Part shown: one piece after another, positions 1-11,970 of the stretch
Layout: each line of letters opens with the position of its first letter
Position numbering within the stretch: position 1 is the first letter of the stretch
Assembly (NCBI GenBank): GCA_942486035.1
Contig: CALNXK010000097.1
Location: 1,922,501 to 1,986,500, forward strand
From: Porites lobata
Lineage: Eukaryota > Cnidaria > Anthozoa > Scleractinia > Poritidae
Length of the DNA stretch: 64,000 nt
Direction of reading: 5' to 3'
Position numbers and translations under genes: made by a program
The notes under the pieces: generated by a model
Seen by the model: only the letters and a program-made list of their open reading frames with translations
The model's database searches: none
What the model was told of the DNA's origin: nothing

Positions 1-255
1 GCTTTCCCAGTTCTTTCTCTGGCAATCTCTATCGCAATACCATGATCTAAGACAAGTAGAGCATTTTAACATGCCTTCATCTGTTCTACCGCATCCCATA
101 CACTGCTTTTTCAGCGCTGCTGCATCGCAGTCGGGTTGATGTCGCCACTTGTCTTGTTTCTGACATTTCTTGGAGCAGTAATATGCCACTCTGCATCGCG
201 AACACAGCTGAGTGCAGACTGCCTCGCACCGCCAGCAATGACCAACTCTATTCAT
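1..255 (-). CDS. MYND zinc-finger / DUF4470 family protein, exon 1, partial
   Basis: Reading the minus strand from the ATG at 255-253 gives 85 open codons that run off the left edge. The start is MNRVGHCWRCEAVC. The first MYND finger is complete: Cys7, Cys10, Cys18, Cys21, the YYC motif with Cys27, Cys31, His39 and Cys43. The second finger begins at Cys52 and is cut inside its last part. The sequence closely matches the first exons at 2432 and 54896, so the full protein should continue into a DUF4470-like segment and a second exon left of the window. MYND fingers are usually protein-interaction modules. The gene lies head-to-head with the gene at 2432, about 2.2 kb apart. The alternative, a truncated copy, cannot be excluded because the rest is missing. 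Confidence 0.85.
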   Translation of the reverse strand, partial: MNRVGHCWRCEAVCTQLCSRCRVAYYCSKKCQKQDKWRHQPDCDAAALKKQCMGCGRTDEGMLKCSTCLRSWYCDRDCQRKNWES

Positions 256-398
256 GATCGGGATCTCATGCGATTTTCATATGGTACACCGTTATTGTTT
301 CTGTGTCGCAGTAATTAAAGAAGAAGCTTTGCAATTCACTCGTGATCGAGTCTTTTCAAGTTCGTTCGTTACGCAACGCTGCTGCTGAATCACCCTTA

Positions 399-442
399 AT
401 TAATGTGATATATACAAATGATTAATGTGATATATACAAATG
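399..442. repeat. 22-bp tandem direct repeat, two units
   Basis: The unit ATTAATGTGATATATACAAA plus TG occurs at 399-420 and again, identically, at 421-442. It lies between two divergently oriented MYND genes. The rest of 256-2130 shows no coding exon I can support, only short G tracts near 730 and 1753. Confidence 0.85.
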
Positions 443-2137
443 CTTGTTGTGAGAAGGAACTACTATGAACACGGAAGCAGATCGCTGAGACGTCAATATA
501 TTCTGTTTTCTGAGAATTTCTTAACATATGCTAATTGATTCAGTAGTTCATAGGGTCACCTGTCTTATTTTTAGAATCGCCGCGTAGCTATAGAACATTT
601 CTGCCCTTCATTAAGCACAGCGTTGCGATTAAAACATTACAATTCAACGGCAATCTACTGTTAATGCCCCGTTGGACAAGACTGCCATGTCGCTTAAGAA
701 TGCAAAGTAACTCAAGTACTTAGTAGCCTGGGGGGGGGGACTCAACAAAGTTTTATAGGGGGAGGATCCATCACCCGGAGCTCAAACCCACAACCTTTTT
801 ATTTACCATTTTTGACAGAAAAGGTACCCTTTTAGTTGGTATACCTATTATTGACAAATGCTACCCCCCTATCATATGTCTAGTTTAGTACGCTGCATCC
901 TATGTAACTGCTGTAAATGCACCGTCTATTGTTTTTTTTTTAATCAGAACAAAACACTTTTTGAATAACCAGATAGTTTTCTTGGGTCCTTTACAGACCA
1001 AAATGACACACTTCCCTAACCTTTCATACTCTTCAACGAGTGAAATTTCACCAGAACCAGGTCCCAGTTTTTGGGAGCAGCTTTCCCATATAGGCTGTTA
1101 TAAGGAGTATCCTGGGTCTGGGACGGCAGAGAAATTCTTCAACGGTGAAGGATGTATTGGCCGGAATCGCGCGACAACGGGAATAAAAAGCATCTTAGTT
1201 TGATAACAGCCAAGGAAATATACTTTCATGGCAAAACGTTCACCAATCACTCCAAGTCTCTTTCATGAAAGAGTCTCTTTTTGATGATTTAAATATATTC
1301 ATGATTGCGTGAGCTCAGCATTTAAGATCACCAGGCCGAACACCGGGGATTAGCTTCAGTTTTCCCTCTATGAGAAGACAAAGCTCATCCGAATACTTTT
1401 GAGAAGTGCAATTTAAATGTGTTTTTGATGTTACAGAACCGCCATCTTTCCAGTTGTAAATAAACTCGTATGAGATAGCTTCTACAATATTGCTTTGCCA
1501 CTCGAGTCTGCTTGCACTGCTAATGTATGCTGCAACTCAAGTTCTTGAAAAAACCCGCTCTATTCTCGGAAATCCCTTTGTAGAATGATAAGAAAGCTCG
1601 TTTATCTCTCTCTCTTTTTTGTTGTGCCACTTTTGTTTTGTTCTGTCGAGTGAATTATCACCCTTATTTACCTCTTGACTTCGACTTATAAAAAGTCTCA
1701 AACGGACCCTGTGCCTGTGATAAATGTTTATCAGACATGTTGTCACGGAATGTGGGGGGGGGATAGTGCGGCTTTGGTCTTTCTAGTTCCCAATTCGTTG
1801 TTGCATTGATGACTACGGTAACGTGGGTAGCTTGATATCAGATGTCATGGTGTCCTGTTACAACTGACATCTGACCTAGGAGTATCAAGTCATTTGTGTG
1901 GCATAGCAAATGCGTCATCATCATTTCTACCGAATGTCAATATCTAGTAATGTCTCATCTTATTAGTGATGAGAATATGAGCGAATGAAGGAGGAAAAGA
2001 AGTGCACACTAAGCCTTGAAGAAGAAGAGTATTGGTTAGGTGTCAGCTGGTTTGCTATATAACGGTCACGCGAAGACGATATCTCCCAGATTATTTTTAG
2101 TAAGTTTAAAATTCAAGGAAAAGATAAATATACCAAG

Positions 2138-2407
2138 GTAAGTTATCTGATTGAGTGTATTCTTTATCCTTAATGGCAACAAATGTCTTAATCACTACAT
2201 CTTGCTAATTAGTCTATTAAGTACGGGGTAATTTGAGACGCCCAATAACTGATTCAACTTGAGGAAACGATCCCAGTAAGACGATGTAAAAGATAACCAT
2301 TGCCGGCAGGAAGTATAGGTTTGTTTGCATTCCCGAGTATCTTTGAAGGCAGTTGCTGACTCAATGCTCTGCAACGAGGTAACCTAATAATTTCTCTTAT
2401 ATTCCAG
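2138..2407 (+). other. probable 5' UTR intron of the MYND gene starting at 2432
   Basis: A strong donor, CCAAG|GTAAGT, falls at 2137/2138. A pyrimidine-rich acceptor, TTCTCTTATATTCCAG, ends at 2407, 24 bases before the ATG. Together they would join an untranslated leader to the first coding exon. This is inferred from splice-site quality alone; no transcript evidence is available. Confidence 0.45.
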
Positions 2408-2431
2408 AGACAACACGTAGCAGCAAAGATC

Positions 2432-5400
2432 ATGAACAAACCCAACCATTGCTGGCGATGCGAGGCAATCTGTACTCAACAGTGTTCGCGACGCAGAGTG
2501 GCGCATTACTGCTCCAAGGAATGTCAGAAACAAGACAAGTGGCGACATCAACCCGAATGCGAGACAGCAGCGTTGAAATTGCAATGTTCAGCGTGCGATA
2601 TTGAACAAGAGGGACTGATGAAGTGTACCAACTGTTTGAAAGCCTGTTATTGCAGCACGGAGTGTCAGAGAAGCGACTGGAAAAGACACAAAACGTTCTG
2701 CCACGATGCTGTTGACAAAACATTGAAATTAGCACAAAGAATGAAGGCGCTTCATGAGATGAAAAAAGATAACACAGGCCTCGGAGCTACTTACTACTGG
2801 GGTAATATCCCAGCTGTAGACCTGCTCAATTTGTCAATGAATGAAGGAGAAGAGTATTCTAATTCACTGGCTTTGTTGCTTTGCGGAGTTGGTGATCCAA
2901 GGAATGTTCTACTTACAACTGCTTCGTTACCTGATGTTTATACCCAGCAAGTCAGCATTGTTTTAAATGACATCTGTCCTTGCACATTGGCCAGAACCGT
3001 TCTGCTTCTATACATGTTATATAAAGGTATGTTTAATTATCAAGATATAAGTTGCTTAGGGTATACCGTAAATGATCGATTAAGCGCTGCAGCGCTTGTT
3101 TAATTTTTTCGTTTCATTTTTTGTTATAGGTGCGGCGCTTATTTCAACTACGGGTAAAACACTGAGGGGAATATAGAGAGTATGTATTAAATAGGGCACG
3201 TACGTAATTAATTTAGTATAAAATATGTACACCTAGAATTGTTATGTAAACCAGGTTTGAAAAGTTTCCACATATTTAAACTTTAGAACTCAGGAGTTGG
3301 TCGAGGTCTTATTTCTCAAGCGATATGGTTTTGATATCTCTTTATATCAAGCGCTGTAACAAAGGTGGCGCGTTAATTTGTAAATACCCAAATTAGCGCT
3401 GCGGCACTTATTCGAGTATACGTAATGGCGCTTAATCGATCATTTACGGTATTTTACTGGGCATGAAGCCTTTTTTGTACCTCAAGCTTTTAACTTCAAA
3501 AGGGGTTCCCTTGGAGCTTTCCTTCCTAAAAACACTTGATTTATTGATCTGACATTTTTGTTTTCGTAAGGATAATTTTTTAGATCCAGTGAAAAGGGAC
3601 TGTAGTGTACCTTGAATCGGTGAGATGGAAAGAGCTCTTTTGTTGCGGGTAAGGGAGTTAATGAGACCAAACGCTGCATCTACAGTCCCCTCCTTACGTG
3701 TATGGACATCCTGAAGCACAGTATCGGATTATTTTTTTGAGTGGTTCGCAAGGACATCAATAAAAGGGTTCCAGCAACGGGAAAATTTTCTAAAGTTTTC
3801 TAACTGCTTTACCAGCATCAAGTGATTTTCACGTAAACGCAAACACGAAGTGCAGCTGTAAGTGCCATACGGAGTTATTTTTTCAATGAGGCTTAGCGGT
3901 TGAAATCTATAATTCCATCATTGCGTATAATAGTTAATTCATTTGTTTTGAGAATTTACGCATTTATTCCTTTTTTATTTATACGATACCTTAATTAATC
4001 ATTAAGGGGATGGTGAATGTATCCCGGCGTAGCCAATCGAACGTTCGTTAATCGAACCCCGATTGAACGCCAATCGTTTGATTGACTTCGATTGGGTTCG
4101 GTAATGGAACTTATCGAACTCACCCCAAAATTTTGCCAATCAAACACTGCAACAATTGAACATAAAAACAGTTTCATCTGGTTTCAAAGAAGGTGTTGCG
4201 TTCAAATTAGTTGTATGTATTGGCTTCAATTTCAAACACGAGTACGCAAAAACAGCAAAGATGTCACCGAGGGCGCAAAGCGTGAAATGAACAATTCTGG
4301 AAACGATGGTTAAAAGCTACCACGCGTGCTCTTTCGCCGTCGGTGTCGATGAAATATTTAGTGGTCCTTTTTAAATTATCGAAACTTTATGTAAGAAAGT
4401 TTGACTTTTCTGGTATCCCTAAGGACATCACGATCGGTAAAGTCCCATTTCACATGGTTTTTCTGTGCCGTTCATGTTCCCAGTATTGATTCGAGTGTGA
4501 ATTTATCGATTTTGAAACACTTAAACAATAAGAATTTTAGTTCCGGGTTAATTGAAATATTTTTGTTTTCAAACTGCTTCACATACATACCAGGGAGATA
4601 TTTCCGATTCAATTTAAACTGGATACGTTTTGTCTTTCTGCCGAACAAAATCGAACTAATCGGGTCGATTGAGTTCGATTGGTTTGATTGAGTTCGGCTA
4701 TCGAACTCACGATTTCGATTAATCGAGCTCACCGAAAAGGTCCAGTTCGATAATGTTCGATTACCGAACCAATCGAACAACAGTCCAACTGACTGGGTTC
4801 AATTGAGTTCGATTGATTTTTGGTTCGGTTTCGTTCGATTAGCTACCCCAGGATGTGTTCATAGGCTACAGCTGAAAAGTGTCTGCACATTGCAAGCAAG
4901 CTCTAAGTTTATCTCAACAAAGTTTTTGCAATTTCATGAGTTAACGTAGCCTGTGCCAGGTTTTCAGATAGTAGGGTCCTCACAAATATAAATCAAGCCA
5001 AGCAAAAATAAGACGCGCGCGATCTAGGGAAGGGGGCGGTGGATCACTTTTTGCTGCACGACTGCACTACTATCTTGGAGGCTGGAACAGACCATCGTAA
5101 ACGGTAAACAAATGTTTCACTAGCCTTTAGCGAGAAATATTCCGCCTTGGTGCTCGATATTAACCAGCAAATCTTCATCTCTAGTTAAAATTGGGTTTCA
5201 AAATTACTTTTCACCCGTCTTAGGAGGAGCTGACGTCACTTCTGCAGTGGTCCGTATTTGGTACTCTGTCCGCATAACTAAAAAAGACTTCACACTGCTG
5301 ACGTTAGCACTTCAAGACCTTGCGGCTACAGCTGAACCGAGCACCCTCACCGATGGCTTGATGGAGATTTCTGCTTCCCAGCTGAGCCAGCTTAAGATCG

Positions 5401-6407
5401 TTTGGTCCACGTGGCTTCGTTTATCAGAACAGAGAGGACCCTGGGTAGAAGATCTCAGAAAAATGGCGATCAGGGCGGATTCAGGTAGGGAAGATGGTTT
5501 AAGCCATTACCTGCATGCCATCCCCAAAGTGCACAGGGCGTCTGCACAACACTTCTTTGACACCGGCATCTTTCTCTCCACCAAAACGTCTAACGAATTA
5601 ACGCAACAAAATCCTACGTTGACGGGTCGCGGTTTACACCGACTTTCATCAACCTCTGAATTTTACTACAGTATTCCTACAGATGTGCTTCCATTTACGG
5701 CGTGGGATTACAAAGCAGCCGAGAAAACTTGCTATGATAAATCACTGCCGATAATGTACACCAAATATTTGTCAGAGATCCTGCACAGATCCTCTGACAA
5801 AATGAGCCGTTGTCAGGTAAAGTTTTATTTTATTCTGTGCGACTTTCTGAACATCGACACCTTATTACCTGAAGGTTTGAGATATGATCGCGTATTGACT
5901 TCTAACTTGTGGGACTATTATCCCCTAAAGGATGTGCTGACAAAATTCAAAAGACTTTTAAACAGCACCAATCCTCATGCCGTCATAGTAACTGAGACAC
6001 AAAACTGGCCGCGTAACTATGTGCCTGAAATCGTTCATCAATTGCCGTATTATCACGGATTGGAAGATCTCTTAAGAAAAGCTTTGAAAGACACACAAGA
6101 TCCAGAACTTGTGGAGGAATCGGGACTTACGACAGTTGTAGAATATATCAACCTATCAGATGAATTTCTTCTCGTACTGCGCGCATCTCTGCTAGCCTCC
6201 TGTACAGAAAACGAGCTAACCTTGTTTAAAAAACAAAAGAAGATTCCATCCGTGAAGTCTCTCGTGAATTCACTGGGGCTGTATTTACGTGACTTTGTCA
6301 GAAACGAGAACACAGTGGTTCCGTTTAGATGGGCGGTGAATTGTCGTCGAGTTGTCATGTTGAGAGGCTACGAGAGAGCACTGGAATGGAAACTTAAAAC
6401 AAATTAG
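2432..6407 (+). CDS. MYND zinc-finger protein with DNAAF3-like (DUF4470/DUF4471) module, two exons
   Basis: Exons are 2432-3026 and 5224-6407, joined in phase 1 (AAAG|GTATGT ... TCTTAG|GAGGAG), giving about 592 residues. Residues 7-43 form a first MYND finger and residues 52-90 a second (Cys52, 55, 65, 68, 74, 78, His86, Cys90). From about residue 121 a YYWGNIPAVDLLN motif opens a DUF4470-like segment that runs through LLLCGVGDPRNVLLT to LARTVLLLY at the exon end. Exon 2 carries LPFTAWDYK, a VKFYFILCDFL strand and RYDRVLTSNLWDY, resembling DUF4471 of dynein assembly factor DNAAF3. It ends with VNCRRVVMLRGYERALEW. One oddity: the fourth ligand of finger 1 is Arg21 (CSRR) where paralogs have Cys (CSRC). 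Function is unknown; protein scaffolding or dynein-related assembly is only inference. The large intron hosts two MITEs. Confidence 0.88.
3066..3449. repeat. TA-flanked MITE in intron 1
   Basis: Terminal inverted repeats CCGTAAATGATCGATTAAGC (left) and its reverse complement (right, ending 3449) are flanked by TA on both sides (3064-3065 and 3450-3451). This fits a non-autonomous Tc1/mariner-type element of 384 bp. The interior has GCGCT-rich subterminal motifs and no gene. It starts about 40 bp after the splice donor of the host gene. Confidence 0.8.
4021..4853. repeat. TTCGATT-rich inverted-repeat element in intron 1
   Basis: The left end (GTAGCCAATCGAACG at 4029) is the imperfect reverse complement of the right end (CGTTCGATTAGCTAC, ending about 4846). 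Many copies of TTCGATT and AATCGAA lie just inside both ends. Reading frames here are by-products of the repeats. Class is uncertain; no clear target-site duplication was found. Confidence 0.6.
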
Positions 6408-6904
6408 GCTGATCACAGCATAATCAGCGTTGCATGGAGTTTCCCCGATAAGAGGGGCTCACAGCAATGTAAAAAACTCTAGACACTTTAAGTTCTAGAT
6501 GAATTGACTGATAGATCGACCAAGGAAAAGACTTGTTACGCTGATTATATTGGATTGAATGTTGAGATACAGTACTCTTATCAACAAAACATGACAGTTT
6601 TATTTACCTGTTGAATTTATGAAAAGTTACTTATCATACAAGAATTGCGAACCTTTCATTTTGCTCTTTAATTCGAGGAAACAACGGGAAGCCTTTGTAA
6701 TGTGCGATTTTCTAGGACAGGAAGCGTGACGAAGCCTTAAGAAAGTCTGCGTGGCAGGCTAGTGAAAAATATGCAGGAATGTTGTCTGTTCGTTCATATA
6801 CACTGACAACTTCTAGGGAGGCCGGGCGAGAACTTAAAGAAACTTGCGTAAAAGATTCATGATAACCGTTTTGAATGAAAAGGAGTTCTTGTCCAGTTAA
6901 TATG

Positions 6905-7035
6905 CGTTATTGACCAAGCGTGAGGTCAAGATTGTTGGATATTGGCCAAGTTCTTTTGGTTATTTATTAACCAAGCCGAAAAACGGAAGAGGCCAGAATC
7001 CAGCCTTCTTGACCGAACAAGCCTGGTCAATAACG
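6905..7035. repeat. fold-back element
   Basis: Arms 6905-6946 (CGTTATTGACCAAGCG...) and 6991-7035 (...GGTCAATAACG) are inverted copies with several mismatches around a loop of about 45 bp. A similar arm, CGCTTGGTCAATAACGC, reappears near 8074, so the neighbourhood probably holds more than one copy. Confidence 0.65.
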
Positions 7036-7206
7036 GATTTATTATATGGCTGAGAAGGAAACGTTTGTACGGGACCAACGCGGAAAATCCCGCGCGGGCA
7101 AGATACGCCTATTTGACTGTTAGAGAATCCAATCAGAACGCAGGATTCCCTTCATCTTGCGAGTTTGTGGATTCAGCAATATATGAAAAAACTATATCAC
7201 TCTGAA

Positions 7207-7465
7207 GTAGTTAGTGTAGTTGATATAGACCGGTGTAATCGGGTTAGTTTGGTGTGCTTGGTGTAGTTTAGTTTTATTGATGTAGTTGCTGTAGTTAGTT
7301 TAGTTGACGTAGGGCTAGCGTAGTTGCTGTAGTTTGGTGTACTTGGTGTTGTTTGGTGTAGTTAATGTACTTTGGTAAATAAAGTTGATTAGTTGGTGTA
7401 GTTCTGTGTAGACGGTGTAGTTTTGACGTAACGTCGGTGTAGTTTTGTGTGGTTTGGTGTACGAA
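7207..7465. repeat. degenerate minisatellite, GTAGTTTGGT-like units
   Basis: Irregular runs of GGTGTAGTTT, GTAGTTAGT and GTAGTTGAT fill the stretch. Directly after it (7465-7515) the motif appears inverted as ACCAAACT. No gene is visible. Confidence 0.7.
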
Positions 7466-8596
7466 ACTATACCAAACTGAAGCAAATTAAACCAAACTGC
7501 CCAAACTAGACCAACTTTACTTTATTGAAATTCGCCACAGTGACTCAACACGGTGACAGGGGATGAAACGGGACTTACGCCCCTATTAATATCAACTCCT
7601 TCATTACCCACCCATCCCATTTAAGGTCGTACCACACCACCGGGGTCTACGCACCCTACTCTTTACGAACAGCAGTGTCGGTTCTTTTACGTCCCAAAAA
7701 AATCAGAACAGTGAAAGAGCTGTGAAACGGGGCCTTTGGTTTTTCGTCCTTATCCGAGAAGACACGAATGTCTAACCATTTGTAGAAGTCATAACAAAAA
7801 ACACCGTGAGTGTTGCTCTGGCCAGGGTATGAACCCGCCACCTCCCGTTCGGCAACCTTGCCGCGAAATACACCCGTCCGCAACAACCTGCACCAAACTA
7901 CATCAACATTCACTATATCCCAAGTAACAGTCATCATACCATCAAAATCATAGCACGGAAACGGCTCATGTCAAAGTAACGAGTGGCACTCGAAGTCACA
8001 GTTTATTTTATGGCTTCCTTCGCAATAGGGAACGATAAAGCGAATATTCTTGCTCTGATTGGCTACTCTCACGCTTGGTCAATAACGCATATATATTGTA
8101 CTTCCTTATTGCACTCATGAAGTTTAATGCCCGATTAACGCCTGTGTGTCAGTTTGTCTTCAAAGTTATTTCATGCCAAGCAATTAGTCTTAGGACCATC
8201 TTTACCAAAGTTCCTTTTATTCTCCTGGAAATTTTGTATTGAAAAGAAGCGAAAAGTCGAGCCCTGTTTATTTTCCTGGCGAAATTTCCTGAAATCCTTT
8301 TGTAAACGGTAAAGGACCCTTGTTTTCCCGCTCGGAATGTGCCAAATGGAAATTCGCGTTTCATTTGTTCAAACTCATCTTTGATACCAGGTTCCGGCCT
8401 TTACGGCGCTATTTTTGGTAAATGGACTAATTTGTGTAAATGGCGAAAAAAGGATAACATAAATGCCGGTAACCCAGAAGTTCCAATTATGGCCCACAAG
8501 GTTAAGAATCCCAATAGGCTGGAGGCAAACCATTTGGCTATTTACAAGCGTCACCAAGGGGATAAACTTGGGATTACCGAGAACAAATCCAGCTAG

Positions 8597-8700
8597 CGAT
8601 AAGGTGTCCAGCAATTGAACTCGGAGCCTTCAGATTTCAATAATTGAAATCTGGAGGCTTCGAGTAGCGTGCTAACCGCTTGGCTGCGATGCTCCCTAAA
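8597..8700 (-). repeat. tRNA-like, SINE-type fragment
   Basis: On the minus strand the block begins GGGAGCATCGCAGCCAAGCG, with a box A-like CAGCCAAGCGGTTAG, and later has a box B-like GAGTTCAATTG. It looks like a decayed tRNA-derived head, of Leu/Ser type judging by length, and does not fold into a sound tRNA by eye. A similar antisense box B (GGTATGAACCC on the plus strand) lies near 7826. The rest of 7466-9118 shows nothing I can assign. Confidence 0.4.
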
Positions 8701-9118
8701 CGGAATTTACCGTTCTAATTCTCAGAAATATTTTGCTTTCCGAGAATTCATGTTAAATCTCCTAGGGGGAGGGAGTACGTGGAGTAGCCTACTTAAGTAT
8801 TCTGTGTTCTAGAATTCATTTTACTAACAAAGAAGGTAGATAAATCCGCTTAGTTTAACTTCTCAACAATATTTTGCGAGCTTGTACAAGAAGAAGATGT
8901 TACCTAGTTGGGAAACCTCTTCACTGCTTACTCAAAAAGGTCACGGGGTCTAGAGGTCCTACTGCACCCTCAAGGTATACTAAAATTTCTCGGAAACCAT
9001 TTTGTGTTTCTGAGAACCGGAAATGCCATCATTTACATATATTCATACTAAATTACAGTTTAGGCCATTGTCCATAGCTCTCTGGTTTAAGGGTTGAAGT
9101 TTCAAGTAACTGGGTATA

Positions 9119-11295
9119 ATGCTCAAAAGAGATCAGTGTTGGCGCTGTGATGCTATTTGTTCGACTCCGACTTCGAAGATCCTTTGCAGCAGATGCGGTG
9201 TAGCGTGTTATTGTAGCGATAAGTGCAAAGGCAGTGATGACTTTCGGCATCAAGTAGATTGTCAGACGGCTGCTTTGAAGCGGAAGTGCTCTGGATGTAA
9301 CCAAGAGAAGATTGGGTTGAAATCGTGTGGCGGCTGTCGTGAAGCGTGGTACTGTGATAAAGAATGTCAGAAGAAAGCTTGGCCGACGCACAAGCATCTC
9401 TGCCGACAGGTTATAGCAACGATCAGCGAATTATCTGAACGGTTAAACGATATCTTCGATTTCAAGAAGAGCACAAACTCGCATGGGGTTGGAACTGTGT
9501 ATTACTGGGGGAACACCCCTGCCACAGACGTTATCAATCTTCCCTTGAATGAGGGATGTGACTATTCCAAACCTTTGTCGGTTCTTGCCTGCGGTGTTGG
9601 AGACCCAAGAAATATTGTGCGTTCTCTGTGTGATCTTCCTGAAGCTTATAAAGAGGAAATAACCTTCACTTTAAACGACATTTGCGCCTGTACACTCGCC
9701 AGGACCGTTCTGATTCTTTATTTTCTTTATAAAGGTAAGTGATGAAGGCCGTCCCAACGACAATGTTCAGTATTCATGATTGCAGGGGGCGGTGGAGGGA
9801 GTTTGGGGGAAGCATTTTTTGTAATACCTTTATTTTCAAATTTCATGACGTAATGCCTTTATTTTCAATATCTGTATGACCCCCTCAGTGCCCGTTAGGC
9901 AACAACAAAACTTGATAACCTCCCTTTCCGCCATACTTTCCATTTTCTAAGAGAGAATCCCCCGGAGACGAGGTTAAACCGCTGCCCCAACTATAAACAG
10001 TGAAAACCCCCTTTAGGGTAAAAAGAATCCTGTCCGTACTCAGCTGAGTTTATGATGGCCTAAAGGTATGTCGATTTACCTAGAGTAGTTTTGGAGGCGT
10101 GGAAACATATCGTTGTTTATTTTTCGTAGGAGGGGAAGAGGTTGCAAGTTCAGTGACGCAGATTTGGTATTCTTTGCGTCTCAGCGACATGGTCTATCGG
10201 CTAGTGATTTCCAGGTTGCAAGAGCTGGTCGAGGCATCCAGTCTTGAGGAACTGACAAAAGGAACAATGAAGATGAACCAGGGCCATTTTCAAAGGCTTG
10301 TTGAAGTGTGGCGCACCTGGCTTGATCTCAGTTCACGCCAAGAAGACTGGATAACAGAGGCTCGAAACAAGCGATTTAAAAGTTTTGACGCACAAGAGGG
10401 AATGGATCTCTACTTGAAAGAAATTCCTAAGAAACATAAAGAATCGGCATCTGATTGGTTTGCGAACGGAATTCTTTCACCTAAGGAATCGCGGAAAGAA
10501 CTGTTGCGAGAAAATTTTACACTCACCGGTTCCGATTTCCAACTTAACCGAAACAAGGGCGCCTTCTCTTACTTAATTCAGTCATCTGTCCTCCCATTTG
10601 CTGGCTGGGACTACAATGAAGTACGCCAGTGGGGTCAGTCAGCGTCGCTCCTGAAAATGTATAGTGAGTATGTAAGTCACCTGCTCAAGAAATCTGCCTT
10701 GAAGTTGGCCACTGGGCGAGTCAAGTTTCACTTTCTGTTGTGTAACTGCATGGAGATTGCAAGGTTTGTTGCCCAAGGCAGCAGGTTTGACCGTGTGACA
10801 ACCTCCAACATCGCAGACTTTGTTCCCTTGCCCAGCATCCTGGATACCTACAAGCCACTCTTAAACGTATGTAATCCCTTCTCGGTCATTATTACAGAGT
10901 TTTTAAATTGGTCAGTGTACACAGATGTTAAGAAAGAGCTACTTGAACGTGCTCACTTCATGCCGAAGGGTGACAGCTTTCGCCAAAAAGTTCTTGAAGA
11001 TACTAAGAATCCCGCCATTGCCTACTCTAGAGCTTATCAATCTTTAGTGGAGTACCATGACCACAGTGGAAAGTTCCTCCAGTTCCTTCGCGCGGCCGTG
11101 CTGGTCTCTAAGCCCCCGGAAGAACGTGATTGCAGGCGCATATGGAAGTCAGTGGCTGACTACAACGGGCTGGTTGCACGTGATTTCAATCGATGCCAAA
11201 ATCGAGTCTTTCCCGCCAAGTGGATGTTGAATTGCCGCCGAGTTTCATTGCTCAATGGGTTTGAAAGAGCTGTCGAATGGATTATTCATCAATAA
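9119..11295 (+). CDS. MYND zinc-finger protein with DNAAF3-like module, divergent paralog, two exons
   Basis: Exons are 9119-9734 and 10130-11295, joined in phase 1 (AAAG|GTAAGT ... TTCGTAG|GAGGGG), giving about 593 residues. Finger 1 is intact (Cys7, 10, 23, 26, 32, 36, His44, Cys48) with a loop five residues longer than in its paralogs. Finger 2 follows (KCSGCNQEKIG...CGGC...WYCDKEC...HKHLC). The DUF4470-like segment has VYYWGNTPATDVINL and LACGVGDPRNIV. Exon 2 has LPFAGWDYN, VKFHFLLCNCM and RFDRVTTSNIADF, and ends in NCRRVSLLNGFERAVEW. It keeps the architecture and splice site of the genes at 2432 and 54896 but is clearly more divergent, so it is an older duplicate. Its intron is only 395 bp. 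An AATAAA at 11294-11299 overlaps the stop codon. Confidence 0.9.
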
Positions 11296-11768
11296 TAAAT
11301 TTAAAACAGTACTTACTTTACCTGTGTTGTTTTACCCATGACTTTTCAAGTAATGAGTGCGCTACTCATTGTGTTAACATAGAAAATCTTGAGGACAAAG
11401 AGTAACTATTTTTTGCCCTTCTTCGTAAGGCTTTCACTAATTTCGACATCGATTTTTCTTGTTAAGAACACTTGCCCGTGGAGATCAGCAAAACTGGGCA
11501 CGTGTCTTAAGACAGGTTCAGACCGGCGCCGTATGATCGAATTCAATGGAGTAAATTCATGAGAAGTACGGATACGACGTCTGAAACAATACGAAGCAGC
11601 TAATTGAGTCCGGATCGGCTCAGCCGTTCTTTACACTTGGCTTTGCGGGGAATAACGGCTGTGGACCGGCGTTGATTCAGACGCCGAAGTTCATATAAGC
11701 GGAACCAAATGTACAAATTTCCGTTAAATATGGTTTTACGCATTTTGATTTTTCTCCATTTGAATTTA

Positions 11769-11970
11769 GGCCACGTTCACACGAATCCAGAGATTTATGA
11801 AACCGCACAAATCGGCCTTTTGTCCACAAGAAACCACTGAATCCGCTCACCGAAACCACATCTGTTCAAGACACTCTCCAGATTAGGTCATGGCCTCATC
11901 CAAACGAATATCCGGCTAAAGAATATGCGGTTTAAAAAAATCCTCGGATTCGTGTGGACAGCCGGGGCCT
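11769..11970. repeat. fold-back MITE
   Basis: The left arm (GGCCACGTTCACACGAATCC, from 11769) and the right arm (GGATTCGTGTGGACAGCCGG, to about 11970) are imperfect inverted copies; both continue into matching GATTT and AACCGCA blocks. The surrounding stretches 11296-11768 and 11971-12649 hold no gene I can support. Confidence 0.6.

Noticed and set aside
2254..2735. Minus-strand reading frames over the first exon of the MYND gene
   Set aside because: They are antisense shadows; the plus strand has the ordered Cys/His ligands, paralogs and splice site.
8597..8700. Functional tRNA-Leu or tRNA-Ser gene
   Set aside because: Box A and B are approximate, and acceptor and anticodon stems do not pair by eye; better as a SINE or tRNA relic.
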